From assembly GCA_037893225.1 (NCBI GenBank), contig JAZGUH010000261.1:1-64000 (forward strand): a stretch of DNA of 64,000 nucleotides, written 5' to 3'. Positions 1-13,328 of the stretch are shown here, piece after piece. The stretch's first letter is position 1, and every line of letters begins with the position of its first letter. Source of the DNA: Hippasteria phrygiana. Lineage: Eukaryota; Echinodermata; Asteroidea; Valvatida; Goniasteridae. Below the pieces are notes generated by a model. That model saw only the letters and a program-made list of their open reading frames with translations. It made no database searches and was not told the DNA's origin. The position numbers and the translations under genes were made by a program.

Positions 1-2393
1 CCGGCCCCATCTGTGAGCAGATTAACCTTTTATTTATTGCTCATGCCTGTCAAATTCCCTGGGGTATGGACTTGCTTTACTCATTCATAATTGCATGGAA
101 AATATCAACCAAATTCAGTAATTTTGACAATGTATGGATAGGCTTAGAGCTGGCGCTACATGTTGCAAATTAATCAGCGCTTCTTAGAGTTAAAACTTGT
201 CCGAGAAAAACTCAAACCTCGCAATGTTTATTTTCTCCCGGCCACCATCTGTGTGCAGATTACCTTTTATTTATTGCTACATGCCTGTCAAATTCCACTG
301 TGGTATGGACTTGCTTACTCATCATAATTGCATGAAATATCACAAATTCAGTATTTTGACATGTAATGGATAGCTTAGATCTGGCGCTACATGTTGCAAT
401 TATCGGCGGCTTCTTAGAGTTAACACTTGTGGAGAAAATCAAAGCCTCGCAATGTTTATTTTCTACCCGCCACCATCTGTGTGCAGATTACCTTTTATTT
501 ATTGCTCCATGCCTGTCAAATTCCCTGGGTATGGACATGCTTTACTCATTCATAATTGCATGAAATATCAACCAATTCAGTAATTTTGACATGTATGATA
601 GCTTAGATCTGCGCTACATGTTGCAATTATCGGCGGCTTCTAGAGTTAAACTTGTGGAGGAAAATTCAAACCTCGCAATGTATATTTTCTTTCCGCCAAC
701 ATCTGTGTACATGTTCCGTCCTATTTATTGCTCCATGGCATGTCAATTCCCTGGGGGTATGGACCTTGCTTTACTCACTCATAAAATTGCAATGAATAAT
801 ATCACCAAATTCAGTATTTTGACATGTATGGATAGCTTAGAGCTGGCGCTACATGTTGCAATTATCAGCGCTTCATTAGACTTAAACTTGTGGGAGAAAA
901 ATTCAAACTCGCAATGTTTATTTTCTCTTCCCGGGCCGCCATCTGTGTGGCAGATTACCTTTTATTTATTGCTCCATGCCTGTCAAATTCCCTGTGTATG
1001 GACTTGCTTTACTCATTTCATAATTGCATGAAATATCAACCAAATTCAGTATTTTGACATGTATGGATAGCTTAGAGCTGGCGCTACATGTTGGCAATTA
1101 TCAGCGGGCTTCCTTAGAGTTAAAACCTTGTGGAGAAAATTCAAACCTCGCAATGTTTATTTTTCTTCCCCGGCCCACCCATCTGTGTGCAGATTACCTT
1201 TTTTTTATTGCTCCATGCCTGTCAAATTCCCTGTGGTATGACTTGCTTTACTCATTCATATTGCATGAAATATCAACCAAATTCAGTAATTTTGACATGT
1301 ATTGGATAGCTTAGATCTGGCGCTACAGTTGCAAATTATAGGCGGCTTCTTAGAGTTAACACTTGTGGAGAAAATTCAAACCTCGCAATTGTTTATTTTC
1401 TTCCGGCCACCATCTGTGTGCAGATTACCTTTATTTATTGCTCCATGCCTGTCAAATTCCCTGGGGTATGGACTTGCTTTTACTCATTCATAATTGCATG
1501 AAATATCAACCAATTCAATAATTTTGACATGTATGGATAGCTTAGATCTGGCGCTACATGTTGCAATTATCGGCGGCTTCTTAGAGTTAAAACTTGTGGA
1601 GAAAATTCAAACCTCGCAATGTTTATTTTCTTTCCGGCCAACATCTGTGTACATGTTACCGTCTATTTATTGCTCCATGCATGTCAAATTCCCTGGGGTA
1701 TGGACTTGCTTTACTCATTCATATTGCATGAAATATCAACCAAATTCAGTAATTTGGACATGTATGGATAGCTTAGATCTGGCGCTACATGTTGCAATTA
1801 TCGGCGGCTTCTTAGAGTTTAACACTTGTGGAGAAAATTCAAACCTCGCAATATTTACTTTCTTCCGGCAACATCTGTGTACATGTTACCGTCTTATTTA
1901 TTGCTCCATGCCTGTCAAATTCCCTGGGGTATGGACTTGCTTTACTCATTCATAATTGCATGAAATTATCAACCAAATTCAGTAATTTTTGACATGTATG
2001 ATAGCTTAGATCTGGCGCCTACATGTTGCAATTATCGCGGCTTCTTAAGTTAAAACTGTGTGGAGAAAATTCAAACCTCGCAATGTTTACTTTCTTTCCT
2101 GCCAACATCTGTGTACATGTTACCGTCTATTTATTGCTCCATGCATGTCAAATTCCCTGGGGTATGGACTTGCTTTACTCATTTATAATTGCATGAAATA
2201 TCAACCAAATTCAGTAATTTTGACATGTATGGATAGCTTAGATCTGGCGCTACATGTTGCAATTATCGGCGGCTTCTTAGAGTTAAAACCTGTGGAGAAA
2301 ATTCAAACCTCGGAATGTTTATTTTCTTCCGGCCAACATCTGTGTACATGTTACCGTCTATTTATTGCTCCATGCATGTCAAATTCCCTGTGG
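1..2393. repeat. Indel-rich segment of the same satellite, probably unpolished sequence
   Basis: About ten monomers are readable, starting near 94, 331, 560, 791, 1028, 1265, 1498, 1728, 1960 and 2194, after a partial A-type end. In order they are (A) B1 C D B2 B2 C D E F G. Single-base insertions and deletions occur every few tens of bases, for example the doubled a in attaacc near 24, gaaaaactc near 206 and atggaaaatatc near 94. Marker substitutions are nevertheless intact: A22 in the D at 1498, G29 in the E at 1728, and T140 and T224 in the F at 1960. The last anomalies are a missing t near 2330 and an extra t near 2390; the array is clean after that. Indel noise laid over a normal HOR is more like long-read consensus error at a contig end than ancient decay. 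Confidence 0.85.
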
Positions 2394-2424
2394 GTATGGA
2401 CTTGCTTTACTCATTCATAATTGC

Positions 2425-5400
2425 ATGAAATATCAACCAAATTCAGTAATTTTGACTTGTATGGATAGCTTAGATCTGGCGCTACATGTTGCAATTATCG
2501 GCGGCTTCTTAGAGTTAACACTTGTGGAGAAAATTCAAACCTCGCAATGTTTATTTTCTTCCCGGCCACCATCTGTGAGCAGATTACCTTTTATTTATTG
2601 CTCCATGCCTGTCAAATTCCCTGGGGTATGGACTTGCTTTACTCATTCATAATTGCATGAAATATCAACCAAATTCAGTAATTTTGACATGTATGGATAG
2701 CTTAGATCTGGCGCTACATGTTGCAATTATCGGCGGCTTCTTAGAGTTAACACTTGTGGAGAAAATTCAAACCTCGCAATGTTTATTTTCTTCCCGGCCA
2801 CCATCTGTGAGCAGATTACCTTTTATTTATTGCTCCATGCCTGTCAAATTCCCTGGGGTATGGACTTGCTTTACTCATTCATAATTGCATGAAATATCAA
2901 CCAAATTCAGTAATTTTGACATGTATGGATAGCTTAGAGCTGGCGCTACATGTTGCAATTATCAGCGGCTTCTTAGAGTTAAAACTTGTCGAGAAAATTC
3001 AAACCTCGCAATGTTTATTTTCTTCCCGGCCACCATCTGTGTGCAGATTACCTTTTATTTATTGCTCCATGCCTGTCAAATTCCCTGTGGTATGGACTTG
3101 CTTTACTCATTCATAATTGCATGAAATATCAACCAAATTCAGTAATTTTGACATGTATGGATAGCTTAGATCTGGCGCTACATGTTGCAATTATCGGCGG
3201 CTTCTTAGAGTTAACACTTGTGGAGAAAATTCAAACCTCGCAATGTTTATTTTCTTCCCGGCCACCATCTGTGTGCAGATTACCTTTTATTTATTGCTCC
3301 ATGCCTGTCAAATTCCCTGGGGTATGGACTTGCTTTACTCATTCATAATTGCATGAAATATCAACCAAATTCAGTAATTTTGACATGTATGGATAGCTTA
3401 GATCTGGCGCTACATGTTGCAATTATCGGCGGCTTCTTAGAGTTAAAACTTGTGGAGAAAATTCAAACCTCGCAATGTTTATTTTCTTTCCGGCCAACAT
3501 CTGTGTACATGTTACCGTCTATTTATTGCTCCATGCATGTCAAATTCCCTGGGGTATGGACTTGCTTTACTCATTCATAATTGCATGAAATATCAACCAA
3601 ATTCAGTAATTTTGACATGTATGGATAGCTTAGAGCTGGCGCTACATGTTGCAATTATCAGCGGCTTCTTAGAGTTAAAACTTGTGGAGAAAATTCAAAC
3701 CTCGCAATGTTTATTTTCTTCCCGGCCACCATCTGTGTGCAGATTACCTTTTATTTATTGCTCCATGCCTGTCAAATTCCCTGTGGTATGGACTTGCTTT
3801 ACTCATTCATAATTGCATGAAATATCAACCAAATTCAGTAATTTTGACATGTATGGATAGCTTAGATCTGGCGCTACATGTTGCAATTATCGGCGGCTTC
3901 TTAGAGTTAACACTTGTGGAGAAAATTCAAACCTCGGAATGTTTATTTTCTTTCCGGCCAACATCTGTGTACATGTTACCGTCTATTTATTGCTCCATGC
4001 ATGTCAAATTCCCTGGGGTATGGACTTGCTTTACTCATTCATAATTGCATGAAATATCAACCAAATTCAGTAATTTTGACTTGTATGGATAGCTTAGATC
4101 TGGCGCTACATGTTGCAATTATCGGCGGCTTCTTAGAGTTAACACTTGTGGAGAAAATTCAAACCTCGCAATGTTTATTTTCTTCCCGGCCACCATCTGT
4201 GAGCAGATTACCTTTTATTTATTGCTCCATGCCTGTCAAATTCCCTGGGGTATGGACTTGCTTTACTCATTCATAATTGCATGAAATATCAACCAAATTC
4301 AGTAATTTTGACATGTATGGATAGCTTAGATCTGGCGCTACATGTTGCAATTATCGGCGGCTTCTTAGAGTTAACACTTGTGGAGAAAATTCAAACCTCG
4401 CAATGTTTATTTTCTTCCCGGCCACCATCTGTGAGCAGATTACCTTTTATTTATTGCTCCATGCCTGTCAAATTCCCTGGGGTATGGACTTGCTTTACTC
4501 ATTCATAATTGCATGAAATATCAACCAAATTCAGTAATTTTGACATGTATGGATAGCTTAGAGCTGGCGCTACATGTTGCAATTATCAGCGGCTTCTTAG
4601 AGTTAAAACTTGTCGAGAAAATTCAAACCTCGCAATGTTTATTTTCTTCCCGGCCACCATCTGTGTGCAGATTACCTTTTATTTATTGCTCCATGCCTGT
4701 CAAATTCCCTGTGGTATGGACTTGCTTTACTCATTCATAATTGCATGAAATATCAACCAAATTCAGTAATTTTGACATGTATGGATAGCTTAGATCTGGC
4801 GCTACATGTTGCAATTATCGGCGGCTTCTTAGAGTTAACACTTGTGGAGAAAATTCAAACCTCGCAATGTTTATTTTCTTCCCGGCCACCATCTGTGTGC
4901 AGATTACCTTTTATTTATTGCTCCATGCCTGTCAAATTCCCTGGGGTATGGACTTGCTTTACTCATTCATAATTGCATGAAATATCAACCAAATTCAGTA
5001 ATTTTGACATGTATGGATAGCTTAGATCTGGCGCTACATGTTGCAATTATCGGCGGCTTCTTAGAGTTAAAACTTGTGGAGAAAATTCAAACCTCGCAAT
5101 GTTTATTTTCTTTCCGGCCAACATCTGTGTACATGTTACCGTCTATTTATTGCTCCATGCATGTCAAATTCCCTGGGGTATGGACTTGCTTTACTCATTC
5201 ATAATTGCATGAAATATCAACCAAATTCAGTAATTTTGACATGTATGGATAGCTTAGAGCTGGCGCTACATGTTGCAATTATCAGCGGCTTCTTAGAGTT
5301 AAAACTTGTGGAGAAAATTCAAACCTCGCAATGTTTATTTTCTTCCCGGCCACCATCTGTGTGCAGATTACCTTTTATTTATTGCTCCATGCCTGTCAAA

Positions 5401-6832
5401 TTCCCTGTGGTATGGACTTGCTTTACTCATTCATAATTGCATGAAATATCAACCAAATTCAGTAATTTTGACATGTATGGATAGCTTAGATCTGGCGCTA
5501 CATGTTGCAATTATCGGCGGCTTCTTAGAGTTAACACTTGTGGAGAAAATTCAAACCTCGCAATGTTTATTTTCTTCCCGGCCACCATCTGTGTGCATAT
5601 TACCTTTTATTTATTGCTCCATGCCTGTCAAATTCCCTGGGGTATGGACTTGCTTTACTCATTCATAATTGCATGAAATATCAACCAAATTCAGTAATTT
5701 TGACATGTATGGATAGCTTAGATCTGGCGCTACATGTTGCAATTATCGGCGGCTTCTTAGAGTTAACACTTGTGGAGAAAATTCAAACCTCGCAATGTTT
5801 ATTTTCTTCCCGGCCACCATCTGTGTGCAGATTACCTTTTATTTATTGCTCCATGCCTGTCAAATTCCCTGGGGTATGGACTTGCTTTACTCATTCATAA
5901 TTGCATGAAATATCAACCAAATTCAATAATTTTGACATGTATGGATAGCTTAGATCTGGCGCTACATGTTGCAATTATCGGCGGCTTCTTAGAGTTAAAA
6001 CTTGTGGAGAAAATTCAAACCTCGCAATGTTTATTTTCTTTCCGGCCAACATCTGTGTACATGTTACCGTCTATTTATTGCTCCATGCATGTCAAATTCC
6101 CTGGGGTATGGACTTGCTTTACTCATTCATAATTGCATGAAATATCAACCAAATTCAGTAATTTGGACATGTATGGATAGCTTAGATCTGGCGCTACATG
6201 TTGCAATTATCGGCGGCTTCTTAGAGTTAACACTTGTGGAGAAAATTCAAACCTCGCAATATTTACTTTCTTTCCGGCCAACATCTGTGTACATGTTACC
6301 GTCTATTTATTGCTCCATGCCTGTCAAATTCCCTGGGGTATGGACTTGCTTTACTCATTCATAATTGCATGAAATATCAACCAAATTCAGTAATTTTGAC
6401 ATGTATGGATAGCTTAGATCTGGCGCTACATGTTGCAATTATCGGCGGCTTCTTAGAGTTAAAACTTGTGGAGAAAATTCAAACCTCGCAATGTTTACTT
6501 TCTTTCCTGCCAACATCTGTGTACATGTTACCGTCTATTTATTGCTCCATGCATGTCAAATTCCCTGGGGTATGGACTTGCTTTACTCATTTATAATTGC
6601 ATGAAATATCAACCAAATTCAGTAATTTTGACATGTATGGATAGCTTAGATCTGGCGCTACATGTTGCAATTATCGGCGGCTTCTTAGAGTTAAAACCTG
6701 TGGAGAAAATTCAAACCTCGGAATGTTTATTTTCTTTCCGGCCAACATCTGTGTACATGTTACCGTCTATTTATTGCTCCATGCATGTCAAATTCCCTGG
6801 GGTATGGACTTGCTTTACTCATTCATAATTGC
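2425..6832. repeat. Domain I HOR copy 1, 19 monomers (4408 bp)
   Basis: The order is A1 A B1 C D B2 H, then A1 A B1 C D B2 I C D E F G. The unit is a 7-monomer block followed by a 12-monomer block that share their first six classes. Private markers are A22 in the second-block D (5905) and G29 in E (6137). The start is an arbitrary phase at the first A1 with the T33 marker. The next unit repeats all these markers exactly 4408 bases later. Confidence 0.93.
3817..4048. repeat. H monomer: I or C (left) / G (right) hybrid, first copy
   Basis: The left part has C95 and T98, as in I or C. From position 121 it has G121, the Y block and A185, the right part of G. The switch falls between bases 3914 and 3937, leaving 22 bases shared by both parents. 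The same hybrid recurs at 8225-8456 and 12633-12864, each followed by A1, as G is. H therefore marks where a 12-monomer unit lost five monomers to become the 7-monomer block. Confidence 0.85.
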
Positions 6833-9800
6833 ATGAAATATCAACCAAATTCAGTAATTTTGACTTGTATGGATAGCTTAGATCTGGCGCTACATGTTGC
6901 AATTATCGGCGGCTTCTTAGAGTTAACACTTGTGGAGAAAATTCAAACCTCGCAATGTTTATTTTCTTCCCGGCCACCATCTGTGAGCAGATTACCTTTT
7001 ATTTATTGCTCCATGCCTGTCAAATTCCCTGGGGTATGGACTTGCTTTACTCATTCATAATTGCATGAAATATCAACCAAATTCAGTAATTTTGACATGT
7101 ATGGATAGCTTAGATCTGGCGCTACATGTTGCAATTATCGGCGGCTTCTTAGAGTTAACACTTGTGGAGAAAATTCAAACCTCGCAATGTTTATTTTCTT
7201 CCCGGCCACCATCTGTGAGCAGATTACCTTTTATTTATTGCTCCATGCCTGTCAAATTCCCTGGGGTATGGACTTGCTTTACTCATTCATAATTGCATGA
7301 AATATCAACCAAATTCAGTAATTTTGACATGTATGGATAGCTTAGAGCTGGCGCTACATGTTGCAATTATCAGCGGCTTCTTAGAGTTAAAACTTGTCGA
7401 GAAAATTCAAACCTCGCAATGTTTATTTTCTTCCCGGCCACCATCTGTGTGCAGATTACCTTTTATTTATTGCTCCATGCCTGTCAAATTCCCTGTGGTA
7501 TGGACTTGCTTTACTCATTCATAATTGCATGAAATATCAACCAAATTCAGTAATTTTGACATGTATGGATAGCTTAGATCTGGCGCTACATGTTGCAATT
7601 ATCGGCGGCTTCTTAGAGTTAACACTTGTGGAGAAAATTCAAACCTCGCAATGTTTATTTTCTTCCCGGCCACCATCTGTGTGCAGATTACCTTTTATTT
7701 ATTGCTCCATGCCTGTCAAATTCCCTGGGGTATGGACTTGCTTTACTCATTCATAATTGCATGAAATATCAACCAAATTCAGTAATTTTGACATGTATGG
7801 ATAGCTTAGATCTGGCGCTACATGTTGCAATTATCGGCGGCTTCTTAGAGTTAAAACTTGTGGAGAAAATTCAAACCTCGCAATGTTTATTTTCTTTCCG
7901 GCCAACATCTGTGTACATGTTACCGTCTATTTATTGCTCCATGCATGTCAAATTCCCTGGGGTATGGACTTGCTTTACTCATTCATAATTGCATGAAATA
8001 TCAACCAAATTCAGTAATTTTGACATGTATGGATAGCTTAGAGCTGGCGCTACATGTTGCAATTATCAGCGGCTTCTTAGAGTTAAAACTTGTGGAGAAA
8101 ATTCAAACCTCGCAATGTTTATTTTCTTCCCGGCCACCATCTGTGTGCAGATTACCTTTTATTTATTGCTCCATGCCTGTCAAATTCCCTGTGGTATGGA
8201 CTTGCTTTACTCATTCATAATTGCATGAAATATCAACCAAATTCAGTAATTTTGACATGTATGGATAGCTTAGATCTGGCGCTACATGTTGCAATTATCG
8301 GCGGCTTCTTAGAGTTAACACTTGTGGAGAAAATTCAAACCTCGGAATGTTTATTTTCTTTCCGGCCAACATCTGTGTACATGTTACCGTCTATTTATTG
8401 CTCCATGCATGTCAAATTCCCTGGGGTATGGACTTGCTTTACTCATTCATAATTGCATGAAATATCAACCAAATTCAGTAATTTTGACTTGTATGGATAG
8501 CTTAGATCTGGCGCTACATGTTGCAATTATCGGCGGCTTCTTAGAGTTAACACTTGTGGAGAAAATTCAAACCTCGCAATGTTTATTTTCTTCCCGGCCA
8601 CCATCTGTGAGCAGATTACCTTTTATTTATTGCTCCATGCCTGTCAAATTCCCTGGGGTATGGACTTGCTTTACTCATTCATAATTGCATGAAATATCAA
8701 CCAAATTCAGTAATTTTGACATGTATGGATAGCTTAGATCTGGCGCTACATGTTGCAATTATCGGCGGCTTCTTAGAGTTAACACTTGTGGAGAAAATTC
8801 AAACCTCGCAATGTTTATTTTCTTCCCGGCCACCATCTGTGAGCAGATTACCTTTTATTTATTGCTCCATGCCTGTCAAATTCCCTGGGGTATGGACTTG
8901 CTTTACTCATTCATAATTGCATGAAATATCAACCAAATTCAGTAATTTTGACATGTATGGATAGCTTAGAGCTGGCGCTACATGTTGCAATTATCAGCGG
9001 CTTCTTAGAGTTAAAACTTGTCGAGAAAATTCAAACCTCGCAATGTTTATTTTCTTCCCGGCCACCATCTGTGTGCAGATTACCTTTTATTTATTGCTCC
9101 ATGCCTGTCAAATTCCCTGTGGTATGGACTTGCTTTACTCATTCATAATTGCATGAAATATCAACCAAATTCAGTAATTTTGACATGTATGGATAGCTTA
9201 GATCTGGCGCTACATGTTGCAATTATCGGCGGCTTCTTAGAGTTAACACTTGTGGAGAAAATTCAAACCTCGCAATGTTTATTTTCTTCCCGGCCACCAT
9301 CTGTGTGCAGATTACCTTTTATTTATTGCTCCATGCCTGTCAAATTCCCTGGGGTATGGACTTGCTTTACTCATTCATAATTGCATGAAATATCAACCAA
9401 ATTCAGTAATTTTGACATGTATGGATAGCTTAGATCTGGCGCTACATGTTGCAATTATCGGCGGCTTCTTAGAGTTAAAACTTGTGGAGAAAATTCAAAC
9501 CTCGCAATGTTTATTTTCTTTCCGGCCAACATCTGTGTACATGTTACCGTCTATTTATTGCTCCATGCATGTCAAATTCCCTGGGGTATGGACTTGCTTT
9601 ACTCATTCATAATTGCATGAAATATCAACCAAATTCAGTAATTTTGACATGTATGGATAGCTTAGAGCTGGCGCTACATGTTGCAATTATCAGCGGCTTC
9701 TTAGAGTTAAAACTTGTGGAGAAAATTCAAACCTCGCAATGTTTATTTTCTTCCCGGCCACCATCTGTGTGCAGATTACCTTTTATTTATTGCTCCATGC

Positions 9801-11240
9801 CTGTCAAATTCCCTGTGGTATGGACTTGCTTTACTCATTCATAATTGCATGAAATATCAACCAAATTCAGTAATTTTGACATGTATGGATAGCTTAGATC
9901 TGGCGCTACATGTTGCAATTATCGGCGGCTTCTTAGAGTTAACACTTGTGGAGAAAATTCAAACCTCGCAATGTTTATTTTCTTCCCGGCCACCATCTGT
10001 GTGCATATTACCTTTTATTTATTGCTCCATGCCTGTCAAATTCCCTGGGGTATGGACTTGCTTTACTCATTCATAATTGCATGAAATATCAACCAAATTC
10101 AGTAATTTTGACATGTATGGATAGCTTAGATCTGGCGCTACATGTTGCAATTATCGGCGGCTTCTTAGAGTTAACACTTGTGGAGAAAATTCAAACCTCG
10201 CAATGTTTATTTTCTTCCCGGCCACCATCTGTGTGCAGATTACCTTTTATTTATTGCTCCATGCCTGTCAAATTCCCTGGGGTATGGACTTGCTTTACTC
10301 ATTCATAATTGCATGAAATATCAACCAAATTCAATAATTTTGACATGTATGGATAGCTTAGATCTGGCGCTACATGTTGCAATTATCGGCGGCTTCTTAG
10401 AGTTAAAACTTGTGGAGAAAATTCAAACCTCGCAATGTTTATTTTCTTTCCGGCCAACATCTGTGTACATGTTACCGTCTATTTATTGCTCCATGCATGT
10501 CAAATTCCCTGGGGTATGGACTTGCTTTACTCATTCATAATTGCATGAAATATCAACCAAATTCAGTAATTTGGACATGTATGGATAGCTTAGATCTGGC
10601 GCTACATGTTGCAATTATCGGCGGCTTCTTAGAGTTAACACTTGTGGAGAAAATTCAAACCTCGCAATATTTACTTTCTTTCCGGCCAACATCTGTGTAC
10701 ATGTTACCGTCTATTTATTGCTCCATGCCTGTCAAATTCCCTGGGGTATGGACTTGCTTTACTCATTCATAATTGCATGAAATATCAACCAAATTCAGTA
10801 ATTTTGACATGTATGGATAGCTTAGATCTGGCGCTACATGTTGCAATTATCGGCGGCTTCTTAGAGTTAAAACTTGTGGAGAAAATTCAAACCTCGCAAT
10901 GTTTACTTTCTTTCCTGCCAACATCTGTGTACATGTTACCGTCTATTTATTGCTCCATGCATGTCAAATTCCCTGGGGTATGGACTTGCTTTACTCATTT
11001 ATAATTGCATGAAATATCAACCAAATTCAGTAATTTTGACATGTATGGATAGCTTAGATCTGGCGCTACATGTTGCAATTATCGGCGGCTTCTTAGAGTT
11101 AAAACCTGTGGAGAAAATTCAAACCTCGGAATGTTTATTTTCTTTCCGGCCAACATCTGTGTACATGTTACCGTCTATTTATTGCTCCATGCATGTCAAA
11201 TTCCCTGGGGTATGGACTTGCTTTACTCATTCATAATTGC
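6833..11240. repeat. Domain I HOR copy 2, 19 monomers (4408 bp)
   Basis: This repeats copy 1 class for class: A1 A B1 C D B2 H, A1 A B1 C D B2 I C D E F G. The rare markers recur too: A22 in the D at 10313, G29 in the E at 10545, C102 in the B1 monomers at 7297 and 8921. I found no difference from copy 1 at any diagnostic position. The two copies look nearly or fully identical, so the duplication is recent or has been recently homogenised. Confidence 0.93.
8225..8456. repeat. H monomer (I/G hybrid), second copy
   Basis: Same markers as the H at 3817, exactly 4408 bases downstream. It was copied with the 19-monomer unit and is not a separate recombination event. Confidence 0.85.
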
Positions 11241-12632
11241 ATGAAATATCAACCAAATTCAGTAATTTTGACTTGTATGGATAGCTTAGATCTGGCGCTA
11301 CATGTTGCAATTATCGGCGGCTTCTTAGAGTTAACACTTGTGGAGAAAATTCAAACCTCGCAATGTTTATTTTCTTCCCGGCCACCATCTGTGAGCAGAT
11401 TACCTTTTATTTATTGCTCCATGCCTGTCAAATTCCCTGGGGTATGGACTTGCTTTACTCATTCATAATTGCATGAAATATCAACCAAATTCAGTAATTT
11501 TGACATGTATGGATAGCTTAGATCTGGCGCTACATGTTGCAATTATCGGCGGCTTCTTAGAGTTAACACTTGTGGAGAAAATTCAAACCTCGCAATGTTT
11601 ATTTTCTTCCCGGCCACCATCTGTGAGCAGATTACCTTTTATTTATTGCTCCATGCCTGTCAAATTCCCTGGGGTATGGACTTGCTTTACTCATTCATAA
11701 TTGCATGAAATATCAACCAAATTCAGTAATTTTGACATGTATGGATAGCTTAGAGCTGGCGCTACATGTTGCAATTATCAGCGGCTTCTTAGAGTTAAAA
11801 CTTGTCGAGAAAATTCAAACCTCGCAATGTTTATTTTCTTCCCGGCCACCATCTGTGTGCAGATTACCTTTTATTTATTGCTCCATGCCTGTCAAATTCC
11901 CTGTGGTATGGACTTGCTTTACTCATTCATAATTGCATGAAATATCAACCAAATTCAGTAATTTTGACATGTATGGATAGCTTAGATCTGGCGCTACATG
12001 TTGCAATTATCGGCGGCTTCTTAGAGTTAACACTTGTGGAGAAAATTCAAACCTCGCAATGTTTATTTTCTTCCCGGCCACCATCTGTGTGCAGATTACC
12101 TTTTATTTATTGCTCCATGCCTGTCAAATTCCCTGGGGTATGGACTTGCTTTACTCATTCATAATTGCATGAAATATCAACCAAATTCAGTAATTTTGAC
12201 ATGTATGGATAGCTTAGATCTGGCGCTACATGTTGCAATTATCGGCGGCTTCTTAGAGTTAAAACTTGTGGAGAAAATTCAAACCTCGCAATGTTTATTT
12301 TCTTTCCGGCCAACATCTGTGTACATGTTACCGTCTATTTATTGCTCCATGCATGTCAAATTCCCTGGGGTATGGACTTGCTTTACTCATTCATAATTGC
12401 ATGAAATATCAACCAAATTCAGTAATTTTGACATGTATGGATAGCTTAGAGCTGGCGCTACATGTTGCAATTATCAGCGGCTTCTTAGAGTTAAAACTTG
12501 TGGAGAAAATTCAAACCTCGCAATGTTTATTTTCTTCCCGGCCACCATCTGTGTGCAGATTACCTTTTATTTATTGCTCCATGCCTGTCAAATTCCCTGT
12601 GGTATGGACTTGCTTTACTCATTCATAATTGC

Positions 12633-12864
12633 ATGAAATATCAACCAAATTCAGTAATTTTGACATGTATGGATAGCTTAGATCTGGCGCTACATGTTGC
12701 AATTATCGGCGGCTTCTTAGAGTTAACACTTGTGGAGAAAATTCAAACCTCGGAATGTTTATTTTCTTTCCGGCCAACATCTGTGTACATGTTACCGTCT
12801 ATTTATTGCTCCATGCATGTCAAATTCCCTGGGGTATGGACTTGCTTTACTCATTCATAATTGC
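12633..12864. repeat. H monomer (I/G hybrid), third copy
   Basis: Same markers as the H monomers at 3817 and 8225, again 4408 bases from the previous one, and followed by A1 at 12865. It ends the 7-monomer block of copy 3. Confidence 0.85.
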
Positions 12865-13328
12865 ATGAAATATCAACCAAATTCAGTAATTTTGACTTGT
12901 ATGGATAGCTTAGATCTGGCGCTACATGTTGCAATTATCGGCGGCTTCTTAGAGTTAACACTTGTGGAGAAAATTCAAACCTCGCAATGTTTATTTTCTT
13001 CCCGGCCACCATCTGTGAGCAGATTACCTTTTATTTATTGCTCCATGCCTGTCAAATTCCCTGGGGTATGGACTTGCTTTACTCATTCATAATTGCATGA
13101 AATATCAACCAAATTCAGTAATTTTGACATGTATGGATAGCTTAGATCTGGCGCTACATGTTGCAATTATCGGCGGCTTCTTAGAGTTAACACTTGTGGA
13201 GAAAATTCAAACCTCGCAATGTTTATTTTCTTCCCGGCCACCATCTGTGAGCAGATTACCTTTTATTTATTGCTCCATGCCTGTCAAATTCCCTGGGGTA
13301 TGGACTTGCTTTACTCATTCATAATTGC

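Noticed and set aside
260..442. Reverse-strand open frame of 60 codons
   Set aside because: Present only in the indel-rich part; it is a shadow of the satellite and does not recur in clean monomers.
591..1031. Longer open frame of 146 codons in the noisy left end
   Set aside because: It results from random indels joining frames of neighbouring satellite monomers; its content is the usual repeat translation.
1..2393. Left end as a decayed, old edge of the array
   Set aside because: Changes are mostly single-base indels, HOR markers are intact and the boundary with clean sequence is sharp. Consensus error explains this better.
3121..3352. Monomer as an old dimer of two 116-bp halves
   Set aside because: Comparing 1-116 with 117-232 by eye gives only scattered short matches such as gcaat and tacatgtt.
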